A stretch of DNA of 64,000 nucleotides from Gemmatales bacterium (GTDB lineage: Bacteria; Planctomycetota; Planctomycetia; Gemmatales; Gemmataceae), in contig BPJP01000005.1 in the NCBI GenBank assembly GCA_026004675.1, positions 186,001 through 250,000 of the forward strand. The letters are read 5' to 3'. The notes under the pieces were generated by a model. The model saw only the letters and a program-made list of their open reading frames with translations. It had not been told where the DNA came from and did not search any database. Of the stretch, positions 36,308-45,261 are shown piece by piece (positions within the stretch are counted from its first letter, which is position 1; every line of letters starts with the position of its first letter). Made by a program: the position numbers and the translations under genes.

Positions 36308-37609
36308 CTAGGCCGCTTGCTTAGGGGACGATGGCAGGTGCGGTTCCAGTCGTATGCGAAATTCGGGACTGGAAACCTTCCACTCGCAGCCGTGCAGCGT
36401 CCCGACCAGGTTCGCCAAATGATCGTTGAGCGCCTGTTGATGCTGGACAAGTTGCCTGGTTTCGAGGTGAACGGCTTGCAGTCCATCCGTTTGTTGGGCA
36501 ATCGCGTCAAGGAGGGGGTTCAACGCGCGTTGTTGCTCATGGGCAGCCAGGCGCAAACCATCCACCAGAGAGGCCACATTCGCCATCATCGGTGACAACC
36601 GCTCGCGGAAACGCTCTTCGGCTTCAGCCAGGTTTTGCGCATGAGTTTGCAGCGTGTGTGCGAGAGCGGCCGATAATGCCTCCGTCAATCGCTTCTGCAA
36701 GTCCGCCTCCATCTTCATCAGGCGGTTCTGAACACGCTGAAACGCTTCCGACCAAATCTCGGCCTGCCGGTGAACCAGTTGTTCGACGGATCGCAGGAGG
36801 ATGCTGGTGTTTTGTTTGACCACAGCAACGAACTCGCCGCCTTCAGTCCCTGTTCGCTCGAACCGATGGGCCAACTCCCTGTCTACGTAGGTGTCCACAA
36901 ACTCCAAGATTCGATTTTCACTGCGTTCCACCACAAAGCCGACAAACATAGTAACCATTGTCAGGGCCAAACCAAGGGCCGTCGTGTCGAAAGCCAGGGC
37001 AAGGCCGTCGGTAACCTGGCTCAAATCTTTTTCCAGGCGTTCCGGCGTCACACCCGAGATAGCATCGGTAATGCCGAGCACGGTACCGAGAAAGCCCAGA
37101 ATCGGAATAGCCCAGGTGATGAAGCGCGTCAGCGAGTAACTCGATTCGACAGCCAAAGCATCGTTGTCAGCCAGCGTGCGGATTTGATCATCGAGGTCGT
37201 TGGCCGATCCGCGGCTATGAACAAAATCGAGCACGGCGGCGATCCGACAAACGAGGTAAGTTTGTTTCCAATGTCTTGGCAGCCGCGCAAGGCGATCGAG
37301 CAATGTCGCGGCTTCTTCCGGCGGAAGGCATTCGCCGTCCCAGGCAGGAATGAGAGACTGGCGGCAAACATGCCTTTCCCGCCAAATCCCCCACATCTTG
37401 AATCCGAAGAAGGATAATGCACAAGAGAACAAAATGAGTTCCGCAACCTCGACAGGATGCTGCAGATAGCGTTTGGCTAATGGGTGGCCGAGCGGACCTT
37501 CGTAGACTGCCCAAAGCAGACAGATGGCAAGCGGAATGCCGACGACGAAAGCTGCTGCCGCCGAACCTGTCTTTTTTCGAAACGTCGGCTGAGACGACGA
37601 TGGGAACAT
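36308..37609 (-). CDS. MotA/TolQ/ExbB-family proton channel with extended C-terminal helical tail
   Basis: About 433 residues from the ATG at 37609, chosen for GAGGTG a few bases upstream; the frame is open to 37765. Two helices lie near the N-terminus, and the paired helices of the MotA/ExbB channel are seen as FITWAIPILGFLGTVLGITDA and LALAFDTTALGLALTMVTMF, the best-conserved part of the family. The last 170 residues are a long amphipathic helical tail (TEALSAALAHTLQTHAQNLA). With the two ExbD-like proteins it should form an inner-membrane proton-driven complex. ZorA of the Zorya system also has a MotA domain with a long tail, but no ZorC, D or E gene is present. Confidence 0.82.
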   Translation of the reverse strand: MFPSSSQPTFRKKTGSAAAAFVVGIPLAICLLWAVYEGPLGHPLAKRYLQHPVEVAELILFSCALSFFGFKMWGIWRERHVCRQSLIPAWDGECLPPEEAATLLDRLARLPRHWKQTYLVCRIAAVLDFVHSRGSANDLDDQIRTLADNDALAVESSYSLTRFITWAIPILGFLGTVLGITDAISGVTPERLEKDLSQVTDGLALAFDTTALGLALTMVTMFVGFVVERSENRILEFVDTYVDRELAHRFERTGTEGGEFVAVVKQNTSILLRSVEQLVHRQAEIWSEAFQRVQNRLMKMEADLQKRLTEALSAALAHTLQTHAQNLAEAEERFRERLSPMMANVASLVDGLRLAAHEQQRALNPLLDAIAQQTDGLQAVHLETRQLVQHQQALNDHLANLVGTLHGCEWKVSSPEFRIRLEPHLPSSPKQAA

Positions 37610-37854
37610 TACGGCACCTCGCAAAAAAGATGGCTTGTCTTTAACATCGACCACAACGGAGGGCGGATTGTAGGGATTCCACAAAGGCAGTCGAGAGGGA
37701 ATCGATTTTCTTGGAGAAGGGCTAATCTGCGCAGACTGCGGGGATTGGAAAACCAGGCTCGCCACGACCAGCTAACAAAGATGGTGTTGCGAGCCAATAG
37801 GCTTCCGTGCAGCGTTTCTGATGTGCGAAGCAGGAAAGCGGTTCTTCGACGTGG

Positions 37855-39627
37855 CTATTTCAATTGTCGCTTTTTTGGTGGTACGAGAATGTTGAGCAAA
37901 GCATCAGCGGCGGCTTCGCGAACTTCCGGATCGCTGTCTTGCCGTGCCTTCATTAAAGCAGGCTCCGCGGTACGAGCGTGTTCCCCATATTCGCCAAGCG
38001 TCTGAGCTGCCGTTGCTCGCACCCGGGCGTCGTCGTGTTGCAAAGCGTGGATAAGAATTGGCACAGTCTGTTTCGCCAATTCCGCATCGCTGCCGATGGC
38101 CTGCATCGTTTCCATGGCAGCGATCCGCATTTCCGGGTCCCCTCTTTCGACGGCGTTGCCAAGTGCCGAAATCGCCGGGCGGGCAAGCGGTCCATAGGCA
38201 GCCAACGTGTTCGCGGCGGCGACCTGCAGATCGAGATCATCGTCGTGAAGCATGCGAATCAAACCTTCGAGTCCTTCCGCCCGGCCATCGACTGGCCCAA
38301 GCTTGCCCAAGATGCGGATCGCTTGCCAGCGAACGAAACGGTTCGAGTCCTCGAGGCCAATTGAAAGCGCGGGTACTGCCGCAACCGCAAAGTCGCCCAG
38401 TGGTTGTCCCGGCGTATCTGCCACCGCTTCCAAAATATCGAGCGAAGCCAGCCGAATGCGAACGTCGGGATGCTCCAGACCTTTGCCAAGTGCCTTCACA
38501 TTCGCTGCGATGATCGCGAAGATAGCATCAGCCGTCTGGCCTTCTGCTCCTTCCTGGGGCGGTATTGGCAGCTGAGCCCGGCGGCGCAGCAGCTTTAAGC
38601 GCGCCTCGGCGATTTCTTCCAATGCTCGCCTGGCTCGCAGGGCAATGGCGTCGGTCGGATCAGCGATGGCCCTCTGCAAACCGGCCGATTCTTTTACCAG
38701 AGCATCCACCACTGGTTTGATCTTTTGTTGATCCGCATCCAACAGTTTTTTCAATTCATCCGGAGCCGGCAGATCACGCTCGGGGAACGGATCGGGAATA
38801 ACCTCGGTCAGGAGAATACCGGCTTGACGAAAAGCTTCCAAGCCGTGCAGCCGAACTTCGGTAACGCTATCCTCGAGAGCCCGTCCAGCTTCAGGAATGA
38901 TGGTCGCGGCCACGTTGATGTATTCGGCCTGTAATGGATCGATTCCTCCGATGCCGCGCTGGTGAGCCAACTCCGCAGCCACACGCACCATGCTGGCCAG
39001 CGCTCTGGCCGCTGCCAGGCGACCGCCTACCGAGGTTTCATTGCGCAACATTGCTGACAGAGCGGGTACCGCAACGCGTGGATCTGGGTGGATCGTCCCC
39101 AGGGCGTTTGCCGCCTCTTCCCGAATGCGACCGTTATCGCTTTTCGTCAGTTTTGCCAAATCAGGAGCGAACGCCGTGGCGGCAATGCCCGTGGCTCCCA
39201 TACCGCGCACTTTGGTTCCCATTTCGCCAAGCATAGTTGTTACGGCAAGGATCGCGCTGGGATTGCCTGTTTGGATCGCCCGCCGGACCTCTGTTTGGAA
39301 ACGAGAAAGCACCTCGCCACGCAGCCTCCGGTCCAAGTCGCGCCGGGCAATATCCAGGTCCTCGTCGTTCCACTCCTTCAATTCGAGAGCTTGACGCAAA
39401 TCTCCCACATGCCGTAGCCCCGCGATGGCTTTTTTCACTCGTTCTTCCCGCAAACGAAGATCGTTTGTTGTCAGGGCACGCCTCAGCTGTTCAACCGTTT
39501 TCGATCTCCGCTCCGACATATGGTCGAAATACGTCTGGGACGAGGCGTTCCCTACGTAGCCGACAGCCAGTAGCGAAACCAGCAAGTAAAACGATCTGTA
39601 GGACAAACAAGGTGGTTTGCACGTCAT
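37855..39627 (-). CDS. Secreted HEAT-repeat protein
   Basis: About 590 residues from the ATG at 39627, which gives a signal peptide (FYLLVSLLAVGYVGNASSQ); an AAGGA lies upstream. Most of the mature protein is HEAT repeats, e.g. LAKLTKSDNGRIREEAANAL, then ALSIGLEDSNRFVRWQAIRI, and ALQHDDARVRATAAQTLGEY, about ten units. The frame is open to 39963, but that part lacks protein character. HEAT solenoids bind other proteins; a scaffold in the periplasm is the simplest view. It lies 245 bases upstream of the ExbB-like gene on the same strand, so a link with that complex is possible but unproven. Confidence 0.85.
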   Translation of the reverse strand: MTCKPPCLSYRSFYLLVSLLAVGYVGNASSQTYFDHMSERRSKTVEQLRRALTTNDLRLREERVKKAIAGLRHVGDLRQALELKEWNDEDLDIARRDLDRRLRGEVLSRFQTEVRRAIQTGNPSAILAVTTMLGEMGTKVRGMGATGIAATAFAPDLAKLTKSDNGRIREEAANALGTIHPDPRVAVPALSAMLRNETSVGGRLAAARALASMVRVAAELAHQRGIGGIDPLQAEYINVAATIIPEAGRALEDSVTEVRLHGLEAFRQAGILLTEVIPDPFPERDLPAPDELKKLLDADQQKIKPVVDALVKESAGLQRAIADPTDAIALRARRALEEIAEARLKLLRRRAQLPIPPQEGAEGQTADAIFAIIAANVKALGKGLEHPDVRIRLASLDILEAVADTPGQPLGDFAVAAVPALSIGLEDSNRFVRWQAIRILGKLGPVDGRAEGLEGLIRMLHDDDLDLQVAAANTLAAYGPLARPAISALGNAVERGDPEMRIAAMETMQAIGSDAELAKQTVPILIHALQHDDARVRATAAQTLGEYGEHARTAEPALMKARQDSDPEVREAAADALLNILVPPKKRQLK

Positions 39628-39811
39628 GGGAAAAATCCTTGCAATCGCGGACGAAGTGCGAGTTTGCGGGACGCCTTGTAATTCTTCTCTACCTTGGTAG
39701 TATCGCCTTTGAAAAAGCAAAACGCAAGGAACAGCCGCCGCAACAAGACTGTCCCAGTCGCTAATTGGATCAGTCGATACATTTGCAGCGTTTTTAACGG
39801 TGATTCGGCTT

Positions 39812-41821
39812 ATGCCTACCACCGCCGATAGACCGATTATCGGGGTTGCAGTCGGTCGCGAAACGCGGCCAGCCAACCGTATGGGTAGCCGCTGGTGGAA
39901 TTGGCTCAAGAGCCTGGTTGGCCTCCCTTCCCAACGGCGACTCGCTCGTGCGGCACTGCGCATCGATGCAGTCCGCTACTGGGAAGACGAGTTTCTTCGA
40001 CTTGCCGATGATGCTATCCGCCAAAAAGGGATTCGGCTTCGCGGCAGACTGCGCGGCGGGGAAACACTCGATCAGTTGTTGCCTGAAGTCTTCGGCGCCG
40101 TCTGCGCTCTCGCTCAACGCCACCTCCATGTTCGGTTGTTCGATGTGCAGATCGCCGCAGGTGTTGTGCTCCACGAGGGCGGATTGGCTGAACTGGCTAC
40201 AGGCGAAGGCAAAACCTTCGTCGCCATGCTACCGGCCGCTTTGAACGCTTTGGTCGGCAAAGGCGTTCATGTCACTACCGTCAATGATTATCTCGCCCGG
40301 CGCGACGCGGACTGGACGCGCCCTATTTATGAAGCACTCGGTCTGAGCGTTGGCGTATTGCAGCAACGGATGGAAGACGCCGACCGCCAGCGCGCCTATG
40401 AAGCGGATATCACTTACGGAACGGCATCGGAATTCGGCTTTGATTTTCTGCGGGATCGTTTGAAAATCCGTTCCGGTCTAGTCGAGCAAGGGGACGTTTT
40501 GGCTCCCTGGTCAGGCGATTCTTGCCAATCATCGAGACGAAGTCCCCTTGTGCAACGCGGGCATTATTTCGCTCTTGTCGACGAAGCCGATAACATTTTC
40601 ATCGACGAAGCGCGCACTCCCTTGATCATCGCCAATGCACCAGGGCCGGCGAGCGCCGCAGAACAAATGGTTTTTCGATGGGCCGACGCCGTTGCTCGCG
40701 AATGCGTTCGCAATGTCCACTTCTTTTACGATGAAAAAAAGCAGACGATTCATCTGACGCATGAAGGATTGCAGAAGTTGCGCTGGTCGAATCCCCCAAT
40801 GGGGCCGAATACGCCAGCGATGGACAAACTGCGTGAACATCTCGAACACGCACTTTACGCCCACTACCGCTTCCACCGCGACCAGCACTATTTGATCGAA
40901 AACGACAAGGTCGAGATCATCGATGAATTTACAGGCCGGCGGATGCCGGATCGACATTGGCGCGAAGGTCTGCACCAGGCTGTCGAAGCCAAAGAAGGAG
41001 TGCCTATCACCAAACCGTCGGAACATGTGGCGCAGATTACTTTCCAGAGTTATTTCAAACAATACGAGCGGCTGTGCGGCATGACCGGAACGGCAGCGCA
41101 GAATTGGCGGGAATTGCGCCGCGTCTATGGTCTGTGCGTTGTCTGCGTACCGACCAACCGGCCGGTCATTCGCGAGCACTGGCCGGACCGGGTGTTCGCA
41201 AACGAGGAGAAGAAGTTCGCTGCCGTCGTCGAAGAGGTGCGCCGGCTGACGGCATTGGGCCGTCCGGTGCTGATCGGCACGCGTTCCGTGGAGAAATCGG
41301 AAAAACTAAGCGAACGTTTGCGCGAAGCAGGGATCGAGCATCAGGTGCTGAATGCCCGCAACCATGAAAACGAGGCACGAATCATTGCCGAGGCGGGGCA
41401 GGCCAGACGCGTCACGATCGCTACCAATATGGCGGGGCGCGGAACCGACATCAAACTCGGTCCTGGCGTCGCCGAGGTTGGCGGCCTGCACGTCTTGGGA
41501 ACGGAACGACATGAAGCGATTCGCATCGACCGCCAGTTGCAAGGCCGCGCCGGCAGACAAGGAGATCCGGGCAGCTGTCAGTTCTTCCTGTCGCTCGAAG
41601 ACGAGTTGCTCGAAGGGCTTGGCCCGGATAAGCAGGAGTCGCTCCGCGAATGGGGGCGATCCCATCTCGATGCCGATTGCCAGCGCTTTGCCCCATTATT
41701 TCGCAAAGCACAGAAAAGGCTCGAACGTCGCTACTATCGGCAACGGCTGGACTTGATGTTGCACGAGCGCCAGCGCCAGCAGATTCTGAAAGACCTCGGC
41801 TCGGATCCTTATGTCGATTAA
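39812..41821 (+). CDS. secA: SecA-type preprotein translocase ATPase (short form)
   Basis: About 669 residues, shorter than a usual SecA (about 800-1000). Motifs are complete: Walker A region LATGEGKTFVAMLPAAL, DEAD-like VDEADNIFIDEARTPLI, the IEDIIDEFTGRRMP-like segment (VEIIDEFTGRRMPDRHW), GMTGTAAQNWREL, and motif VI in ATNMAGRGTDIKLG and GRAGRQGDPGSCQFFLSLED. The C-terminal helical scaffold and zinc region are truncated; the protein ends at DPYVD. A SecA2-like accessory ATPase is therefore more likely than the sole SecA. GTG 39800 is an alternative start; ATG 39812 is favoured for its better spacing. Confidence 0.85.
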   Translation: MPTTADRPIIGVAVGRETRPANRMGSRWWNWLKSLVGLPSQRRLARAALRIDAVRYWEDEFLRLADDAIRQKGIRLRGRLRGGETLDQLLPEVFGAVCALAQRHLHVRLFDVQIAAGVVLHEGGLAELATGEGKTFVAMLPAALNALVGKGVHVTTVNDYLARRDADWTRPIYEALGLSVGVLQQRMEDADRQRAYEADITYGTASEFGFDFLRDRLKIRSGLVEQGDVLAPWSGDSCQSSRRSPLVQRGHYFALVDEADNIFIDEARTPLIIANAPGPASAAEQMVFRWADAVARECVRNVHFFYDEKKQTIHLTHEGLQKLRWSNPPMGPNTPAMDKLREHLEHALYAHYRFHRDQHYLIENDKVEIIDEFTGRRMPDRHWREGLHQAVEAKEGVPITKPSEHVAQITFQSYFKQYERLCGMTGTAAQNWRELRRVYGLCVVCVPTNRPVIREHWPDRVFANEEKKFAAVVEEVRRLTALGRPVLIGTRSVEKSEKLSERLREAGIEHQVLNARNHENEARIIAEAGQARRVTIATNMAGRGTDIKLGPGVAEVGGLHVLGTERHEAIRIDRQLQGRAGRQGDPGSCQFFLSLEDELLEGLGPDKQESLREWGRSHLDADCQRFAPLFRKAQKRLERRYYRQRLDLMLHERQRQQILKDLGSDPYVD

Positions 41822-41959
41822 CCTCTAGGAACGAGCGACGTCAAAAAAACACCGGCCGTCGGACTGGGCGAACTCCGACGACCTGCGGTGGCCGATTCGC
41901 AACCACTCGATCGGCTAACTTTATGATCTTAGACGCACGATGAACGCTGAAGTTAAATT

Positions 41960-41984
41960 AAATTTTCGAAAAACCCGAAAATTT
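41960..41984. repeat. AT-rich inverted repeat, possible bidirectional terminator
   Basis: Two perfect nine-base arms (AAATTTTCG / CGAAAATTT) with a seven-base loop, 140 bases after the secA stop and facing the DUF2064 gene on the other strand. The stem is mostly A-T and not followed by a long T-run, so it could be either a weak terminator or a protein-binding site. Confidence 0.45.
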
Positions 41985-42018
41985 GTCAATGCAAATTGAC
42001 CATCACGTTCCCTCATGT

Positions 42019-42034
42019 TGACAGGCATCTGTCA
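42019..42034. repeat. Short inverted repeat TGACAG-GCAT-CTGTCA
   Basis: A perfect six-base inverted repeat with a four-base loop in the AT-rich spacer between the convergent secA and glycosyltransferase genes. GTTGAC occurs on both sides of it. It could be an operator or part of a transcription end; nothing decides. Confidence 0.35.
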
Positions 42035-42082
42035 GTTGACTCTGAAAAACTAAGAATAGTATATCCGTTTTTTATTCACGTG

Positions 42083-42775
42083 TCATTCCGGAAAATCCTG
42101 AGTTTTTAGCGGTGGCGAAGGAATTTTTTCCGTGTGCGGCAGTTTGATCGCTAGCCCTGCCCGAGCCATAGCTTGCAGATGCCCCCTCAGCATGCAATAA
42201 TCAGCAAACGTGTCGACATCATACCACGGCGGAAGCAGAAAAAGGCTGCCGTCCCAGTCTGCCAGACGGGCGATCGTTTGGCTCAAAACTCGCGGTCCGC
42301 TCCAATCGACGTTCGCGAAGATGGGAGGCACGCGCCGCCTGCAACCAATCAGGTAGTAGCCTCCGTCGGTTGCAGGTCCGACAACCACGTCAGACGAGTC
42401 CAGGGCACGGAACGCGTCTTCAACGTACTCGATTGGCAAACTGGGGCTGTCGGTTCCGACCAGGACAACCCGGTTGGCGTTCTGGCTCAGGTGCCACTCG
42501 ACAAACCGCTTCATCCGTTCGCCAAGATGGCCTTCGCCTTGCGGCATAAGGTCGTACCTCCCGGCGGCAAACTCGGCGAAAAACGACTGGGAATTTGCAG
42601 GAGAAAAGGCAACGACGCGGCGAACCGTCACCGTGGCGAAGCGATCGAGGGTATCGCTGAGAAACGCCTCAGCGACTTTGGCGGCCCATTCAGAAGATGT
42701 TTCGGCGGCGAGGCGAGTTTTCACCAGCCCGGCAACGGGTCGCTTTGCGAAAATTCCAAGCACATCGGCAGACAT
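42083..42775 (-). CDS. TIGR04282/DUF2064-family glycosyltransferase-like protein
   Basis: About 230 residues from the ATG at 42775. The N-terminus LGIFAKRPVAGLVKTRLA and the central VVLVGTDSPSLPIEYVEDAF, then VVVGPATDGGYYLIGCR, are diagnostic for the GT-A-like family TIGR04282 (related to CofC and other nucleotidyl/glycosyl transferases). The Asp residues in TDSP and TDGGY would bind metal and nucleotide. It is on the same strand as metK, but a strong terminator lies between them, so it must have its own promoter or depend on read-through. Confidence 0.85.
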   Translation of the reverse strand: MSADVLGIFAKRPVAGLVKTRLAAETSSEWAAKVAEAFLSDTLDRFATVTVRRVVAFSPANSQSFFAEFAAGRYDLMPQGEGHLGERMKRFVEWHLSQNANRVVLVGTDSPSLPIEYVEDAFRALDSSDVVVGPATDGGYYLIGCRRRVPPIFANVDWSGPRVLSQTIARLADWDGSLFLLPPWYDVDTFADYCMLRGHLQAMARAGLAIKLPHTEKIPSPPLKTQDFPE

Positions 42776-42786
42776 GGTACTTTCAT

Positions 42787-42817
42787 AAAAAAACCCGCTT
42801 CCTGGTCGAGAAGCGGG
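42787..42817 (-). terminator. Rho-independent terminator of metK
   Basis: On the minus strand an eight-base perfect stem (CCCGCTTC / GAAGCGGG, arms 42810-42817 and 42794-42801) with an eight-base loop is followed by seven T. It lies about 58 bases after the restored metK stop at 42875 and ends about 12 bases before the ATG of the downstream gene. The fit with the restored stop supports the frame correction in metK. Confidence 0.85.
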
Positions 42818-42874
42818 CCGAGTCGGTTCTCCATCGCACAATGGCGACCATCCACTTCGCCGCTACCAGTTGCG

Positions 42875-44139
42875 TCAAGCGGCAGCCACGCCCACCTCCC
42901 GACGCAGGGTTTCGGCGACATCGGTTTTTTTCCCAGGTAAAGTCGCTCAACTCGCGTCCAAAATGGCCGTGGCAGGCCGTTTGGCGAAAAATGGGACGGC
43001 GAAGATCGAGCGAGTCGATGATTCCCTTCGGCGTTAGCTGAAAATGCTTGCGGATAAGTGACACCAGTTTCTCTTCCGACAAGCCCTTCACCATGGTTCC
43101 GTTCGTCGTGACCCAGATGTTGAGCGGCTCGGGGTAACCGATAGCGTAGGACAACTGGACCTCGCATTGGCTGGCGAGTTTGGCAGCAACGATATTCTTG
43201 GCGATGTAGCGCGCCATGTAAGCCGCTGAACGGTCCACTTTGGTCGGGTCTTTGCCACTGAAAGCGCCGCCGCCGTGCCGTCCTCGCCCACCATAAGTAT
43301 CAACGATGATTTTTCGGCCGGTCAAGCCGCAGTCGCCATGCGGTCCCCCCACGAGAAAACAGCCTGTGGGGTTGATATGGCAGCGAACATCGTTTTCGCC
43401 GATGTTGCTTCCCTTGTCACCGGGTCTCATCAACACCAATCTGCCTTTCAACAAGTCGGGCCGTTCCGCCTCGATCGTCGGGCGAATAAGCTTTTCGATG
43501 AGTTCTTGCCGGGCATCATCGGAAAAATGATCTTTGCCGTTGACTTTTTTGACGACGGAATGGTCGTGCTGCGTCGAGATGACGATTGTGTGGATGCGGT
43601 GAGGGGTGCCGTCGTCGTTATACTCGACAGTCACCTGACTTTTGGCGTCGGGGCGGACAAAAGAGAGTTTGCCTTGTTGGCGCAGTTCGGCATGCTTTTC
43701 CACGAGCCGATGCGACAGGTGGATGGGCAAGGGGCATCAGCGTGCTGGTTTCGTTGCAGGCGAACCCGAACATCATGCCCTGATCACCCGCGCCGCCGAC
43801 ATCGACACCCATGGCGATGTCGGGCGATTGCGTGTGCAGATAGCAGTGAACCTTGCAAGTGTCCGCCGAAAAACCGATGTCCTTGTCGATGTAGCCGATG
43901 TCGCGAATGACGCTGCGGACAATGCGATCAACTGTCTCCTGCGACAGGTCGGCTTTGGTGGTGACTTCGCCGGCGACAAAGGCCAGGTCGGTAGTCACGA
44001 GCGTTTCACAGGCCACTCGGCTGCAAGGGTCGGCACTGAGACAATGGTCCAGAATCGCGTCGCTGATCTGGTCGGCGACCTTGTCCGGATGCCCCATGGA
44101 AACAGATTCGCTGGTAAAGAGGTACCGGTTTGAACTCAC
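42875..44139 (-). CDS. metK: S-adenosylmethionine synthetase, split by two apparent +1 frameshifts
   Basis: Makes SAM from methionine and ATP. The N-terminal part ([20 protein letters not shown]) has a GTG start at 44139 after GAGGG. The frame breaks after NETSTLMPL and resumes as [19 protein letters not shown] when one base is removed from the run of four G (plus strand) at 43731-43734. It breaks again near the end: dropping one T from the seven at 42925-42931 gives [18 protein letters not shown] and a stop at 42875. ATP/Mg motifs [12 protein letters not shown] and [19 protein letters not shown] are intact. Full length is about 420 residues. Because metK is normally essential and single, I treat the breaks as sequence errors. 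Callers would report two fragments. Confidence 0.88.
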
Positions 44140-44190
44140 GATCAGACCCTCGCTTGACAAGAAAGGAAAGGTTTGGCGTTGACTAGGCGG

Positions 44191-44220
44191 ATTATAGGGA
44201 AATCGCCTGCAGACGTGCAA
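44191..44220 (-). promoter_or_regulatory. Sigma-70-type promoter of metK
   Basis: The minus strand reads TTGCAC (44220-44215), an 18-base spacer, then a perfect TATAAT (44196-44191). Transcription would start near 44184, leaving a leader of about 45 bases before the GTG. No SAM riboswitch fits in so short a leader. Confidence 0.65.
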
Positions 44221-44317
44221 GACAGCAACTTTTGCAAAACGGATCGCTTGGCTGGCCGCCAGGCCAGCAAAAACAACAGCGAAACAAGCCGCCAGAAACA
44301 AGAAAGACAGGCAAACA

Positions 44318-44347
44318 GGGAAGTGCCCGTCAACCGGGACACTTCCC
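44318..44347 (-). terminator. Hairpin ending the chalcone-isomerase-like transcript
   Basis: Arms GGGAAGTG and CACTTCCC with an inner CCCG/CGGG stem and one bulged A form a long GC-rich hairpin. It lies 36 bases past the inferred TAA at 44383 of the minus-strand gene. The uncorrected frame would end inside the hairpin at 44330, which argues for the earlier stop. The T-run after it is weak. Confidence 0.6.
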
Positions 44348-44382
44348 ATCTCCCCTCAACCTTTCACACGACCTGCCAGTGC

Positions 44383-44946
44383 TTACAAGCGGGGAACTCA
44401 ATCCGCGCTTAATCGATTCGCCGATGTTGTTTTTGCCAAAATAGATCTCCCAAATGGCTTCGGCGAAACCCAGGCTTTCGATACGCAGTGTTTTTTGTCC
44501 TTCGATGGCGATGTCGATACCCACCCCGGGGGACATGCGTAAGCCAGACATGCTTCCCAGCAGAAAGATCGATATTCTTGAGAAAGTCGCTAAGAACGGC
44601 AACCTCGTGCTGGTACGCGGTGCTCTGGTAATTGAGGTAAATCGCTTCTTTGAATGCGCTGGCCATTTGGCTGCCCGAGACCGAACGAAGCATGAACCAG
44701 GTGCAGCTGTTTGGGACAGTCACGCGCTGCCAGCTCTTCGGGAGAGCGGAAACGTTCTCCTTTTTTGACATAACTGGCGATTTTGTAGATGCTGAAGAAA
44801 TATTTTTTTCGGACGGCAGTGCCGGTTAGCACCATCGTTTCTTGCTTGCTGCCGATGGTCGAAGTAATCTGGGCTGGAAAGTCCGCTAAGGCTGTGCTGC
44901 CAGCGACCATCAGAATTGCCAGGGTCGTGCAACTGCGGGAAACCAT
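44383..44946 (-). CDS. Secreted chalcone-isomerase-like protein, spread over three frames
   Basis: A signal peptide (LAILMVAGSTALADFPAQ) leads into a CHI-like fold: TAVRKKYFFSIYKIASYVKK, then ASAFKEAIYLNYQ and VAVLSDFLKN, and in a third frame VGIDIAIEGQKTLRIESLGF followed by EAIWEIYFGKNNIGESIKRG. Removing one base near 44695, one near 44531-44541 and one from the four G at 44391-44394 gives about 186 residues ending in a TAA at 44383, just before a hairpin. The last KNxIGESIKRG block is typical of the family end. Bacterial members are fatty-acid-binding or unknown, not flavonoid enzymes. The gene may be broken in reality, but the error pattern matches other genes here. Confidence 0.65.
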
Positions 44947-45261
44947 TCAAAAACCTCCTTCGACTGAAAAGACTGCGGGCCTCAACTCCGCGGGGGGACA
45001 TGCCGTATTAGCAGGAATTTTTCAAGGCCAGACAGGAAACTTCGCAAATTCGCCGATCGGCTCAATGAACGTGGAGGCTGGACTTTGCCTGTCGATTGCG
45101 TCCGAGAAACAGCTTGCGAAACCTGAGAACAGCGTGCATTGGGCCGAGGCAGCTTCCTTTCCGTGAAACTGTTTCCAACCAATCATACGGAAGGCGAACA
45201 GGCAGAATCAAGCCGGCGAAGATCATCCCGCAATTTGCATCTCTGGCGAAATACCGCTTGC
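44947..45261. other. Intergenic region with no clear content
   Basis: About 315 bases upstream of the chalcone-isomerase-like gene, after the stop of the phosphoglycerate mutase gene, both on the minus strand. No reading frame or hairpin stands out. The promoter of the isomerase-like gene should be here. Confidence 0.4.

Noticed and set aside
34436..37609. Zorya anti-phage system
   Set aside because: The channel protein has a long tail as in ZorA, but there are two ExbD-like proteins with coiled coils and no ZorC, ZorD or ZorE gene nearby.
42875..44139. metK as a true pseudogene
   Set aside because: Only two extra bases in homopolymers separate it from a normal enzyme, a strong promoter and terminator flank it, and the same type of break recurs in other genes of the window.
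44140..44190. SAM riboswitch in the metK leader
   Set aside because: The leader between the promoter and the GTG is only about 45 bases and shows no conserved SAM-aptamer layout.
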